Assembly: GCF_003259195.1 (NCBI RefSeq)
Contig: NZ_QJPK01000001.1
Span: 124,001-188,000, forward strand
Direction of reading: 5' to 3'
Origin: Paracoccus sediminilitoris
GTDB lineage: Bacteria > Pseudomonadota > Alphaproteobacteria > Rhodobacterales > Rhodobacteraceae
DNA: 64,000 nucleotides
Position numbers and translations under genes: made by a program. This document shows, in pieces, positions 1 through 7,813 of the stretch. Every line of letters begins with the position of its first letter. The first letter of the stretch is position 1. The notes under the pieces are model-generated. The model was not told the origin of the DNA, did no database searches, and saw only the letters and a list, made by a program, of their open reading frames with translations.

Positions 1-343
1 TGGCTTGGGTAGACCCCGACACCGCGCCGAACATCGTACAGGCGCCTGCGGTCGAAATGGCCAGCCCGCCCTTGACGTGGCCCAGAAAGGCCATGACCAG
101 GTCGATCAGCCGTTCGGCCGATTGCCCGCGCGTCATCAGGTCGGCGGCAAAGATGAACATCGGCACGGCGATCAGGCTGGCGGGCTGGATGCCCGCGATG
201 ACCTGCTGGACCAGCGTTTCCAGCTGACCAAGCCCGCCGAAAAGGCCCACGAAGCCGACCATCGATCCGATGATCAGCGGCACCATCATCGGAAAGCCCA
301 GCAGAAGCAGGACGATCATCGTTCCCAGAATTGCAGCGGTCAT
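1..343 (-). CDS. dctM: TRAP transporter large permease DctM, N-terminal part (cut by window edge)
   Basis: Large membrane subunit of a tripartite ATP-independent periplasmic (TRAP) transporter, which carries the Na+-coupled solute path in the inner membrane. Only the first 114 codons are in the window. The start ATG (343) overlaps the dctQ stop as ATGA, so the two are translationally coupled. The visible part has an N-terminal hydrophobic helix beginning MTAAILG, a second helix with [14 protein letters not shown], and the family's GAVSGST-type motif right at the edge. The substrate cannot be read from this subunit. Family call is firm; the remaining roughly 310 residues lie outside the window. 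Confidence 0.93.
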   Translation of the reverse strand, partial: MTAAILGTMIVLLLLGFPMMVPLIIGSMVGFVGLFGGLGQLETLVQQVIAGIQPASLIAVPMFIFAADLMTRGQSAERLIDLVMAFLGHVKGGLAISTAGACTMFGAVSGSTQA

Positions 344-1008
344 TGATCCTGCGCCTTTTCGTCCAGAGCGTCGGAGGAGGCGTCGGAATATCCGTCGCGC
401 GTGCTTGTGGACAGCCAGACGCCGTCATCGGTGACGTTCTTCAGCGCCGTCATCAGGTATTGGATGCCGGTCAGGAAAAAGCCCAAGGGCGCCCAGACCA
501 GGATCCACCAGTTGGGGATCTGCAGCGCGGGCAGCACCCTGCCCCGACCGGCCTGGGTGATGACATAGGACAGCGCGTACCACGCCAAGAGCAGCATCAG
601 CGCACCGGTCAGCCCCGCAATGATCGCCATGCCGAACCGACGGCCCTTGTGCGGCAGCGCGTCGAAAAAGGCCGACATGCGGATATGGCGGCCATGCCGC
701 GCGGCATAGGAGATGCCTGCAAAGGTGATCAGCACGATCAGCGCCTGGTTCACCTCTTCCGAAAAATAGAGCGATTGTCCGAAGACATAGCGACCCACCA
801 CGTTGGCGACCGTGTTTAGCGCCATCAGCAGGACGCCAATCGCCAGAAGGATCGCCTCAAGCCGGGCAATGGCGGCGTCGATGGGACCCAAGGGTCCGGG
901 CAGGCCTGAATCGTAAAGGGAATCGTCGATGTCGTCGTCAGACGCCGTGGTCTTGGCTGCGGCCAGAACGTCGGGATCCAGTTCGGGGGGGGTCGTCTTG
1001 GCCTTCAT
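340..1008 (-). CDS. dctQ: TRAP transporter small permease DctQ
   Basis: Small four-helix membrane subunit that pairs with DctM in the TRAP transporter. The 222 residues show hydrophobic segments at about 51-73, 88-105, 127-150 and 167-190, the usual DctQ topology. An acidic cytoplasmic N-terminal extension of about 45 residues makes it longer than most homologues. I chose the ATG at 1008 (MKAKTTPP) because an AGGA-like site lies about 10 bases upstream; the open frame runs further up but that part is not DctQ-like. It lies between dctP, from which an 82-base gap with a strong hairpin separates it, and dctM, which it overlaps by 4 bases. Confidence 0.92.
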   Translation of the reverse strand: MKAKTTPPELDPDVLAAAKTTASDDDIDDSLYDSGLPGPLGPIDAAIARLEAILLAIGVLLMALNTVANVVGRYVFGQSLYFSEEVNQALIVLITFAGISYAARHGRHIRMSAFFDALPHKGRRFGMAIIAGLTGALMLLLAWYALSYVITQAGRGRVLPALQIPNWWILVWAPLGFFLTGIQYLMTALKNVTDDGVWLSTSTRDGYSDASSDALDEKAQDQ

Positions 1009-1050
1009 GGCTGTATGTCCTGCCGGTAAACCGCGTGGGTCGTCATGAAA

Positions 1051-1077
1051 GGCCCGGCCCCAAGACGGGGCCGGGCC
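1051..1077 (-). promoter_or_regulatory. Intercistronic hairpin between dctP and dctQ
   Basis: A perfect 11-bp stem of GGCCCGGCCCC and its complement with a 5-base loop (AAGAC) lies in the 82-base gap between dctP and dctQ. There is no T-run. By analogy with other binding-protein transporter operons, I infer partial termination or 3'-end protection, which would give more binding protein than permease. Confidence 0.6.
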
Positions 1078-1090
1078 AGCGGTGCGGTGC

Positions 1091-2101
1091 TCAGCTGGAA
1101 CCGGCAGCCTCAAGATCGGCCTTCATCTGGTCCAGGATTTCCTGGGCGCGCGGACCACCGATTTCCAGGAAGGTCTCCTCGACCTGCTGGGCGGTGTCGC
1201 GGAAGGGGGCGCGCTGTTCTTCCGACAGCGTCGTCACGGTGATCTCGGGCTTGGCTTCCTTGATCTTCTCCAGCGATTCCTCGGTCAGGCCCTGCTGGTA
1301 TTCCAGGATGGTGTCGAAGGCGGTGTCGGCGGCATCCTGCACGAGCTTCTTGTCCTCATCGGACAGCCCGTCGAAGAATTCCTTATTGGCCATCAGCGCG
1401 GTGGTGAAGTTGTTGTGGCCAAGACGGGTGATGTGGTCGGTCACCTCGTACATGCGGGTGGATTCGATGAAGAAGGCCGGGTTTTCCTGGCCGTCGATGA
1501 TGCCGGTCTGCAGACCGCCATAGACCTCGCCCCAAGGCAGCGGCGTCGGGGTCGCGCCGAAGGCCTTGTAGCTTTCCACCAGCAGCGGGTTGGTCATCAC
1601 GCGCACCTTGACGTCGCCCAGGTCGTCGGGACCTTCCACGGGCTGTTTCGTGGTCAGCATGACCTCGCCCTCGGGATACATCTTCAGCAGTTCCAGACCC
1701 TGTTCGGCATAAAGCTCGGGGAAGATGTCGTTGATGGCCTTGCTGTCGCGGAAGAAGGTCGCCAGCGTTTCCTCGTCCTGGGGCAGCAGGTAGGGCACGA
1801 AGAAGACCTGGGCCTCGGGGATCAGCGACCCGGTGAAGCCCGGCGACTGGTTCACGAACTGCAGGATGCCCGATTGGGCCTGTTCCATGATGTTGTCGGA
1901 TTCACCAAGCGTGCCGAAGGGGAACAGCTGGACCTCGTGGTCGGAATTGGCCTCGATCTCTTCCTTGAACTTCTGGGCATAGACGCCCTGAACCTCGTCC
2001 AGGGCTTCCTCGAAGGCATAGCGCCATGTGTCGGCCATGGCGGCGCCGCTTCCCAGAACCAGGGCTGCGATGCTGGCGGTCGTCAATGTCTTGATGGTCA
2101 T
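1091..2101 (-). CDS. dctP: TRAP transporter substrate-binding protein DctP
   Basis: Periplasmic binding protein that captures the solute, probably an organic acid, for DctQM. The 336 residues begin with a Sec signal peptide ([10 protein letters not shown] to AMA, cleavage near 23/24). The family signature around residue 170, with [20 protein letters not shown], contains the arginine that clamps a substrate carboxylate in known DctP proteins. The start at 2101 has a strong AGGAGGT site 4 bases upstream; the frame extends further but without signal-peptide logic. It is the first gene of the transporter operon. The substrate cannot be assigned, although a co-directional MocR regulator lies directly upstream. 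Confidence 0.93.
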   Translation of the reverse strand: MTIKTLTTASIAALVLGSGAAMADTWRYAFEEALDEVQGVYAQKFKEEIEANSDHEVQLFPFGTLGESDNIMEQAQSGILQFVNQSPGFTGSLIPEAQVFFVPYLLPQDEETLATFFRDSKAINDIFPELYAEQGLELLKMYPEGEVMLTTKQPVEGPDDLGDVKVRVMTNPLLVESYKAFGATPTPLPWGEVYGGLQTGIIDGQENPAFFIESTRMYEVTDHITRLGHNNFTTALMANKEFFDGLSDEDKKLVQDAADTAFDTILEYQQGLTEESLEKIKEAKPEITVTTLSEEQRAPFRDTAQQVEETFLEIGGPRAQEILDQMKADLEAAGSS

Positions 2102-2235
2102 GGTACCTCCTGTTGCGGACAATCGCAGGCTAACGGCCCCGTTGCCTCAAAGTTGCAGGATTCGGGCCGATTGGCCCGACCTGTCTTGCGCCGAGAGTTC
2201 GGCCCAAGCGATTTCCAAGTCAATTTCTATATTAA

Positions 2236-2264
2236 ATCATGACAATTCTGACACCGAGTGTCAA
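2236..2264 (-). promoter_or_regulatory. Predicted dctP promoter with overlapping palindromic operator
   Basis: On the minus strand TTGACA (2264-2259) and CATGAT (2241-2236) are separated by 17 bases, a good sigma-70-like arrangement about 130 bases ahead of dctP. The perfect palindrome TGACAC-CGA-GTGTCA (2249-2263 on the plus strand) covers the -35 element and also the stop codon of the upstream MocR gene. I infer it is an operator for the transporter, possibly bound by that MocR protein. No transcript start is known. Confidence 0.45.
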
Positions 2265-3661
2265 ACCGGCTGCCCGTCCAGAGCGCCTTTTGCGGGCGAA
2301 CCGCCCGGAAGAATTGCACAAATTTGGCGCAGGGCATGGTCCAGTTCGCCCATCCCCGGTCCCCCCACCGCGATCCGCAGCGCCGGCCCCGAGGGCAGGA
2401 CCGCGAAACCCGATCCGGGCGCCACGGCCACCTGCCGGGCCAGCGCCGCCGCGACCAGCGCGGCCTCGTCCGTGCCCGGCGGCAGCGCCAGCCAGCGGTG
2501 AAGGCCGTGCTGAAAGCCATGCGCCATGGGGCCCAGGCTGCGCTGGACCAGGCGGTTGCGGGCGGCCAGCTCCACCCGCTGCGCGGCCAGCAGCGCATCG
2601 GCGGTCCCCGAGGTGATCCAGTCCTGCGCGATCTCGGCCATCAGCGGCGTGGCCATCCAGGTCATCGACAGGTGCCGGTTCAGCACGGCCTCTGCCCAAT
2701 GTTCAGGCATGGCCAGAAAACCCAGCCGCAACCCCGGCGACAGGCATTTCGACAGCCCCGTGAAATAGAAACCGCGGTCCGGGGCGATGCTGGCGATTGG
2801 CGCGGGGCGGCGCAGGGGCATGGGCCCGGTCGGGTCGCTTTCCAGGATCATCAGCCCGGCGATGGCGGCGGCCTCGGCCAGTTCGGCGCGACGTTCGCGA
2901 TCGATGATGCGGGCATGCGGTCCGCCCCCCGCCGGCAACAGAAAGACCGCCTTCATCCGCCCGCCCGCCGCCCCCGCCGCCGCGATCAGCGCCTGCGGAT
3001 CCATGCCGCGGTCATCGCCGGCGATGCCGCGCAGTCGCAGGTGCAGGTGCTTGGCCGCGGGTTTCAGCGTGTGGCAGGTGGAGCTTTCGGTCGCGATGAT
3101 GTCACCCGGTTGGGCCACCGTCATCAGTGCCACGAACATCGCGGGCGTCGTGCCGTTGGTGATCAGGATGCGCTGTGCGGGGACCACCATGCCGCAACGC
3201 GCCAGCCAGGCCGCCGCCATGCCCCCATACAGCGACATGGTCTGGCGCGGGCGAAAGGACAGCATCGCGGATTCGGGCAGCCGGTCCGCCAGCCGCATCA
3301 TGCTGTCGCGCCAGGCATCGGCGATGATCGGCAGGCGGACGGGCGTCATCATCGACAGATCGATCGGCGGGCGGTCGGTCGGCGCGCGGAACCACGGCAC
3401 CTCGATCGTCTCGCGCGGGCCCGATTTCACGAAGCTGCCGCGCCCCACCTCGCCCGAGATCAGGTCGGCGCGGATCAGTTCCTCATAGGCGCGGCTGACG
3501 GTCTGGACGCTGACGCCCAGCTGCCAGGCCAGGTCGCGATGCGGCGGCAGGCGCTGTCCGGGGCGCAGGCTGCCCGCGTCGATGGCGGCGGCGATCCCCT
3601 GGGCCAGGCTGCGATAGGCCGGGCGGGTGATATCCTGTTTTCGTAAGGGCCAATGCGACAT
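2261..3661 (-). CDS. MocR/PdxR-type regulator (GntR HTH fused to aminotransferase fold)
   Basis: A transcription regulator with an N-terminal GntR winged helix (residues about 10-80, with PGQRLPPHRDLAWQLGVS) joined to a class I aminotransferase-like domain (about 100-460) that in this family binds PLP as effector cofactor. The PLP lysine is retained at 305 in GLSKCLSPGLRLGF. Other cofactor-pocket motifs are unusual: the normal HQ-PTG stretch reads LLPAGGGPHA, and the DY pair is DP at residue 276. The start at 3661 (MSHWPLRK) fits the domain but has no strong ribosome site. The gene is divergent from an Lrp-type gene and co-directional with dctPQM, so the transporter and neighbouring amino-acid genes are plausible targets. 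Confidence 0.88.
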   Translation of the reverse strand: MSHWPLRKQDITRPAYRSLAQGIAAAIDAGSLRPGQRLPPHRDLAWQLGVSVQTVSRAYEELIRADLISGEVGRGSFVKSGPRETIEVPWFRAPTDRPPIDLSMMTPVRLPIIADAWRDSMMRLADRLPESAMLSFRPRQTMSLYGGMAAAWLARCGMVVPAQRILITNGTTPAMFVALMTVAQPGDIIATESSTCHTLKPAAKHLHLRLRGIAGDDRGMDPQALIAAAGAAGGRMKAVFLLPAGGGPHARIIDRERRAELAEAAAIAGLMILESDPTGPMPLRRPAPIASIAPDRGFYFTGLSKCLSPGLRLGFLAMPEHWAEAVLNRHLSMTWMATPLMAEIAQDWITSGTADALLAAQRVELAARNRLVQRSLGPMAHGFQHGLHRWLALPPGTDEAALVAAALARQVAVAPGSGFAVLPSGPALRIAVGGPGMGELDHALRQICAILPGGSPAKGALDGQPV

Positions 3662-3734
3662 GCCGACAGGATTGCAGCCCCCGTCGATGCTTGTCCAGAT
3701 TGACAATCGACAAAGGCGCGGAAAGAACCGTGCC
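3662..3734. promoter_or_regulatory. Divergent promoter region, mocR-type / lrp-type genes
   Basis: This 73-base gap separates two divergent regulators. It holds TTGTC and GACAA half-sites (about 3691-3713) and a TTGACA hexamer at 3700-3705 on the plus strand without a good -10 partner. Both genes must start transcription here or inside each other, so cross-regulation is likely. This is inferred from layout only. Confidence 0.4.
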
Positions 3735-4223
3735 ATGACCCCGACCCGCCCCGAACTGCGCCTTGACGACCGCGACATCGCAATCCTTGCGGTTCTGTCG
3801 CGCGAAGGCCGCATCGCCAAGACCGCCCTGGCGGCGCGGGTGAACCTGTCGCCCACCCCCTGCTGGGACCGGATGCAGCGGCTGGAAAAGGCCGGGCTGA
3901 TCCGTGGATACCGCGCCGATATCAGCCTTGCGGCCCTAGGCAAGCATGTGCAGGTCTTCGTCACAGTGGAACTGGACAGCCACCGGGCCGAAAGTTTCCA
4001 GACCTTCGAACGCGTGATCGCCCGGATGGATCAGGTCACCGGCTGCTGGGCCATCGGGGGTGGCTATGACTATCTGATGCAGGTCGTGGCGACGGATGTG
4101 GCGGCGTTTCAGGACCTGATGGACGGGCTGCTGGAAAGTCGCGCGGGTGTGCGGCGCTATTTCAGCTATATCGTGACGAAGCCCGTCAAGGACATGCCGC
4201 CCGCCACCGCCCTGCTGCCGTAA
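3735..4223 (+). CDS. Lrp/AsnC family transcription regulator
   Basis: A 162-residue feast/famine regulator. The N-terminal AsnC-type helix-turn-helix (residues about 10-60, LDDRDIAILAVLSREGRIAK then LSPTPCWDRMQRLEKAGLI) is followed by a RAM ligand-binding domain (about 75-155). Such proteins usually sense amino acids and control the adjacent catabolic operon. The ATG at 3735 gives the standard length; the open frame upstream overlaps the divergent regulator and is not family-like. Immediately downstream lie two identical palindromic 14-mers and then the dehydrogenase/aminotransferase operon, its most likely target. Confidence 0.9.
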   Translation: MTPTRPELRLDDRDIAILAVLSREGRIAKTALAARVNLSPTPCWDRMQRLEKAGLIRGYRADISLAALGKHVQVFVTVELDSHRAESFQTFERVIARMDQVTGCWAIGGGYDYLMQVVATDVAAFQDLMDGLLESRAGVRRYFSYIVTKPVKDMPPATALLP

Positions 4224-4226
4224 CCC

Positions 4227-4271
4227 CGAGGAATCCTCTGGAAGGGCATCGCTGGCGCGAGGAATCCTCTG
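4227..4271. promoter_or_regulatory. Pair of identical palindromic 14-mers, candidate operators
   Basis: CGAGGAATCCTCTG occurs at 4227-4240 and again at 4258-4271. The copies are exactly 31 bases apart, about three helical turns, so both face the same side of the DNA. Each contains the odd palindrome GAGGA-A-TCCTC. They sit directly after the Lrp-type gene and 74 bases before the dehydrogenase start. A separate perfect palindrome, TTGGCGCCAA, lies at 4319-4328. I infer binding sites for the Lrp-type or MocR-type neighbour. Confidence 0.55.
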
Positions 4272-4344
4272 CCCTGTCCCCGATTTTTAGGGAAATCACC
4301 TGCCCGGCCCACGTCACATTGGCGCCAAGCCAAGGAGGTGCGCC

Positions 4345-5802
4345 ATGTTTGACGATCAAAGCCGACTGTCCGAACGTCTGGACGATGCGGGCCTGTTGCC
4401 TGCCGCAGGCGATTTCCCCGCCGAAGGACGTCTGGCCGTCCGCGACCCCGCCACGGGCGATCTGGTGGCGCAGGTCGCCATCAGCGATGCGAACGGCGCG
4501 AAGGCCGCCGTCGATGCCGCCCAGGCCGCCTTTCCTGATTGGTCGGCCACCCTGCCCCAGGACCGCGCCGCGATCCTGCATCGCTGGCACGGTCTGATCC
4601 TGGGTGCCAAGGAAGACCTGGCGCGCATCATGGTCGCCGAACAGGGCAAACCCATCAGCGAGGCACGGGGCGAGATCGACTATGCCGCCAGCTTCGTGCA
4701 GTTCTATGCCGAGGAAGCGCTGCGCCCGAACATCGAAGGCGTCACCAGCCACTTGGCCGATGCCGAGATGGAACTGTGGCGCGAACCCGTCGGCGTCGCC
4801 GCCCTGATCACGCCGTGGAACTTTCCGTGTGCCATGATCACCCGCAAGGCCGCGGCCGCATTGGGCGCGGGCTGCACGGTGGTGATCCATCCGTCGGCGG
4901 AAACGCCGCTATCGGCGCTGGCGCTGGCGGAACTGGCGCGGCGGGCCGGGTTCCCCGAGGGCGTCGTCAATACGATCATCGGCGATGCGGCCACCATCGT
5001 CGGCGAATGGACCGCCGATAAACGCGTGCGGGCGCTGTCCTTCACCGGGTCCACCGAAGTGGGCCGCCTTCTTTACCGCCAATCGGCCGATACCGTGAAG
5101 CGGTTGGTGATGGAGCTTGGCGGCCATGCCCCCTTCATCGTCTTCCCAAGCGCCGATCTGGACCGCGCCGTCGCCGAAGGCATCAAGGCCAAATTCGCCA
5201 CATCCGGACAGGATTGCCTGGGGGCGAACCGCTTCTATATCCATCGCGATGTCTATGACGACTTCTGCGCGCGTTTCACCAAGGCGACGCAGGCTTTGAC
5301 GATGGGCCACGGCATGGACGATCCCGATATCGGTCCTCTGATCCATGACCGCCAGATCGACAAGCAAGTCGCGCATGTCACGGACGCACTGTCCAAAGGC
5401 GCGCGGCTGCTGTGCGGGGGCAAGGTCGATGCCGATCTGGGGCCGCTGTTCTTCCAGCCGACCGTGCTGGCCGACGTCACCGACGAAGCGGCGATCATGA
5501 CGGAAGAAACCTTCGGGCCCGTCGCCGCCCTGTCGATCTTTGACACCGAGGAAGAAGTCATCGAACGTGCCAATGCGTCCGAATACGGGCTGGTGGCCTA
5601 TGTCCACAGCCAGGACCCGCGGCGGATCTATCGCCTGACGCGGGCGTTGCAATACGGCATGGTCGCCGTGAACCGCACCAAGGTCACGGGCGCGCCGATC
5701 CCCTTCGGGGGGATGAAACAATCCGGTCTGGGACGCGAAGGCGCCCGTCAGGGCCTCGAGGCCTTTACCGAGATCAAATATGTCTGCCGCGACTGGGGCT
5801 GA
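4345..5802 (+). CDS. NAD(P)-dependent aldehyde dehydrogenase, succinate-semialdehyde dehydrogenase-like
   Basis: Aldehyde dehydrogenase of the GabD group, 485 residues, expected to oxidise a semialdehyde such as succinate semialdehyde to the acid. The catalytic glutamate (E257 in VMELGGHAP) and nucleophilic cysteine (C291 in SGQDCLGANR) are present, as are the PWNFP and FTGSTEVG cofactor motifs. The conserved lysine that contacts the NAD(P) ribose-phosphate is histidine here (H182 in VVIHPSAETP). The start has a strong AAGGAGG site. It is followed after 28 bases by a class III aminotransferase, which would supply the semialdehyde from an omega-amino acid or diamine. The exact substrate is not certain. 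Confidence 0.85.
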   Translation: MFDDQSRLSERLDDAGLLPAAGDFPAEGRLAVRDPATGDLVAQVAISDANGAKAAVDAAQAAFPDWSATLPQDRAAILHRWHGLILGAKEDLARIMVAEQGKPISEARGEIDYAASFVQFYAEEALRPNIEGVTSHLADAEMELWREPVGVAALITPWNFPCAMITRKAAAALGAGCTVVIHPSAETPLSALALAELARRAGFPEGVVNTIIGDAATIVGEWTADKRVRALSFTGSTEVGRLLYRQSADTVKRLVMELGGHAPFIVFPSADLDRAVAEGIKAKFATSGQDCLGANRFYIHRDVYDDFCARFTKATQALTMGHGMDDPDIGPLIHDRQIDKQVAHVTDALSKGARLLCGGKVDADLGPLFFQPTVLADVTDEAAIMTEETFGPVAALSIFDTEEEVIERANASEYGLVAYVHSQDPRRIYRLTRALQYGMVAVNRTKVTGAPIPFGGMKQSGLGREGARQGLEAFTEIKYVCRDWG

Positions 5803-5830
5803 AGAACCGGGGATGAAAGGAAATTCCGAT

Positions 5831-7201
5831 ATGCTGACCAATGATGAACTGGCCAAATGGGACCGCGAGAGCTTTTTCCATCCCTCGACGCACCTGGCGC
5901 AATTCGCCCGTGGCGAAGCCCCGCAGCGCATCGTCACCGGCGGTGAGGGCGTCTTTATCCAAGACCGCGACGGCAACCGCCTGCTGGACGGTTTCGCGGG
6001 GCTTTACTGTGTGAATGTCGGCTATGGCCGCAAGCAGATCTCGGATGCGATCGCCAAGCAGGCGCATGAACTGGCCTATTACCACGCCTATGCCGGGCAT
6101 GGGTCGGAAACCTCGATCACGCTGGCCAAGATGGTGATGGACCGCGCGCCCGAAGGCATGGCGCGCGTCTATTTCGGCCTTGGCGGGTCGGATGCCAATG
6201 AAACCAACATCAAGCTGGTCTGGTATTACAACAACATCCTGGGCCGCCCGAAGAAGAAGAAGATCATCAGCCGCTGGCGCGGGTATCACGGATCGGGTCT
6301 GGTCACCGGGTCGCTGACGGGGCTTGAGCTGTTCCACAAGAAGTTCGACCTGCCGCTGGAGCATGTGATCCACACCGAGGCACCCTATTACTTCCGCCGC
6401 CCCGATGCCTCCATGTCCGAGGGTGATTTCGTCGGCTATTGCGTCGACAAGCTGGAGGCGCTGATCGAGGCCGAGGGTGCCGACAACATCGCCGCCTTCA
6501 TCGGTGAACCCGTTCTGGGCACCGGCGGCATCGTCCCGCCCCCCGCCGGTTACTGGCAGGCGATCCAGAAGGTTCTGGACAAGCACGACATCCTGCTGAT
6601 CGCGGATGAGGTCGTCACCGGCTTTGGTCGTCTGGGCACGATGTTCGGGTCCGACCATTACGGCATGAAGCCCGACCTGATCACCAGTGCCAAGGGGCTG
6701 ACCAGCGCCTATGCGCCGCTCTCGGCATCAATCGTCGGCCAGAAGATGTGGGATGTGCTGTCGCGCGGCACCGACGAAAACGGCGTGTTGGGCCACGGTT
6801 GGACCTATTCCGCCCACCCCATCGGGGCTGCGGCGGGCGTTGCCAACCTGAAGCTGATCGACGAGCTGGGCCTGGTCGAAAATGCCGGCAAGACGGGTGC
6901 CTATCTGAACCAGCGCATGCAGGCCGCCATCGGCGATCACGCCCATGTGGGCGAGGTTCGCGGCGAGGGTATGCTCTGCGCGGTGGAACTGGTGGCGGAT
7001 CGCGACAACCGCAAGTTCTTTGACCCCTCCGAAGGCAAGGGCGCCAAGGTCGTGGCCGCCATGCTGAAGCGCGGCGTCATTGCACGCGCCATGCCCCAGG
7101 GCGACATCCTGGGCTTTGCCCCGCCCCTGTGCCTGACCGAGGCCGAAGCCGATCAGATCGTCAATGTCACCGCCGAGGCGCTTGCCGAAGTGTTGGGCTG
7201 A
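5831..7201 (+). CDS. Class III omega-aminotransferase (putrescine/GABA/omega-amino acid type)
   Basis: PLP-dependent class III aminotransferase, 456 residues, predicted to move an amino group from a diamine or omega-amino acid to pyruvate or 2-oxoglutarate. The PLP lysine is K288 (DLITSAKGLTSAYAPL), the pyridine-nitrogen aspartate is D259 (ADEVVTGFGR), and the phosphate-binding stretch contains GGSDANETNIK. Length and motifs resemble SpuC-like polyamine and beta-alanine transaminases. I prefer the ATG at 5831 because AAAGGA sits at the right distance; an in-frame ATG at 5813 has none. It forms an operon with the preceding dehydrogenase, so the pair probably runs a two-step amine-to-acid degradation. 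Confidence 0.88.
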   Translation: MLTNDELAKWDRESFFHPSTHLAQFARGEAPQRIVTGGEGVFIQDRDGNRLLDGFAGLYCVNVGYGRKQISDAIAKQAHELAYYHAYAGHGSETSITLAKMVMDRAPEGMARVYFGLGGSDANETNIKLVWYYNNILGRPKKKKIISRWRGYHGSGLVTGSLTGLELFHKKFDLPLEHVIHTEAPYYFRRPDASMSEGDFVGYCVDKLEALIEAEGADNIAAFIGEPVLGTGGIVPPPAGYWQAIQKVLDKHDILLIADEVVTGFGRLGTMFGSDHYGMKPDLITSAKGLTSAYAPLSASIVGQKMWDVLSRGTDENGVLGHGWTYSAHPIGAAAGVANLKLIDELGLVENAGKTGAYLNQRMQAAIGDHAHVGEVRGEGMLCAVELVADRDNRKFFDPSEGKGAKVVAAMLKRGVIARAMPQGDILGFAPPLCLTEAEADQIVNVTAEALAEVLG

Positions 7202-7218
7202 TCTGCGTCCCGCGACGC

Positions 7219-7241
7219 CCGGGGGATGACGCATCCCCCGG
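7219..7241. terminator. Hairpin between convergent genes, probable bidirectional terminator
   Basis: Perfect 10-bp stem CCGGGGGATG / CATCCCCCGG with a 3-base loop, placed between the convergent aminotransferase and MobA-like genes. It has no T-run, so termination is inferred from position and stem strength. Confidence 0.55.
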
Positions 7242-7273
7242 ACCCCCTGCCCCGGACGCACCTTGAGGTCAGG

Positions 7274-7813
7274 TCAGCGGGTCAGGTCATCCTGGGTGTC
7301 GACATCGATCAGCAGATCGGGGGCGTGAACCAAGGAATGCTGCGGCAGATCCTGCAGAAGGCGGCCAGCCCCATGGTCGCCTTTCAGCGTTGAGAGGGCC
7401 GGGATCATCGCACGCGGGAAACAGGCTGGCGGCAGCGCCGTCGTCCCATCATGACTGGCAGCGATATGGCCATCGGTGGCGCGTTGCATGACGGCGTCCA
7501 GATGTTCGTCCGTGACCAAAGGCATGTCGCCCAAGGCGATCAGCAGCAGATCGGGATCGCCCACCGCATCCAGCCCCGCGCGCAGGCTGTCGGATTGCTG
7601 GCCGGGCGCGATGCGGATGATGCGGAAACCGTCCAACAGCGCGGCGACGGCGTCGCTGGTCACCACCGCCACGCGGTCGTCCAGCGCCGCGTCGCGCATG
7701 GCGCGCGCGGCGTGGGCGATGAGCGGTTCACCGCGAAAATCGGCCAACAGCTTGTCATCCGCGCCAAAACGGCTGGAATTGCCTGCGGCCAGAAGAAGTC
7801 CTGTATGGGTCAT
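7274..7813 (-). CDS. MobA-like NTP transferase (MocA family, molybdenum cofactor cytidylyl/guanylyl transfer)
   Basis: A 179-residue nucleotidyltransferase of the MobA/MocA group. The N-terminal LLAAGNSSRFG signature with the downstream KLL lysine binds the nucleotide, and ALGDMPLV carries the metal-binding aspartate. Family members attach CMP or GMP to molybdopterin for xanthine-dehydrogenase-type enzymes. Its start overlaps the stop of the upstream XdhC gene by 4 bases, so the two are coupled and act in the same maturation path. No molybdoenzyme structural gene lies in the window. Confidence 0.82.
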   Translation of the reverse strand: MTHTGLLLAAGNSSRFGADDKLLADFRGEPLIAHAARAMRDAALDDRVAVVTSDAVAALLDGFRIIRIAPGQQSDSLRAGLDAVGDPDLLLIALGDMPLVTDEHLDAVMQRATDGHIAASHDGTTALPPACFPRAMIPALSTLKGDHGAGRLLQDLPQHSLVHAPDLLIDVDTQDDLTR

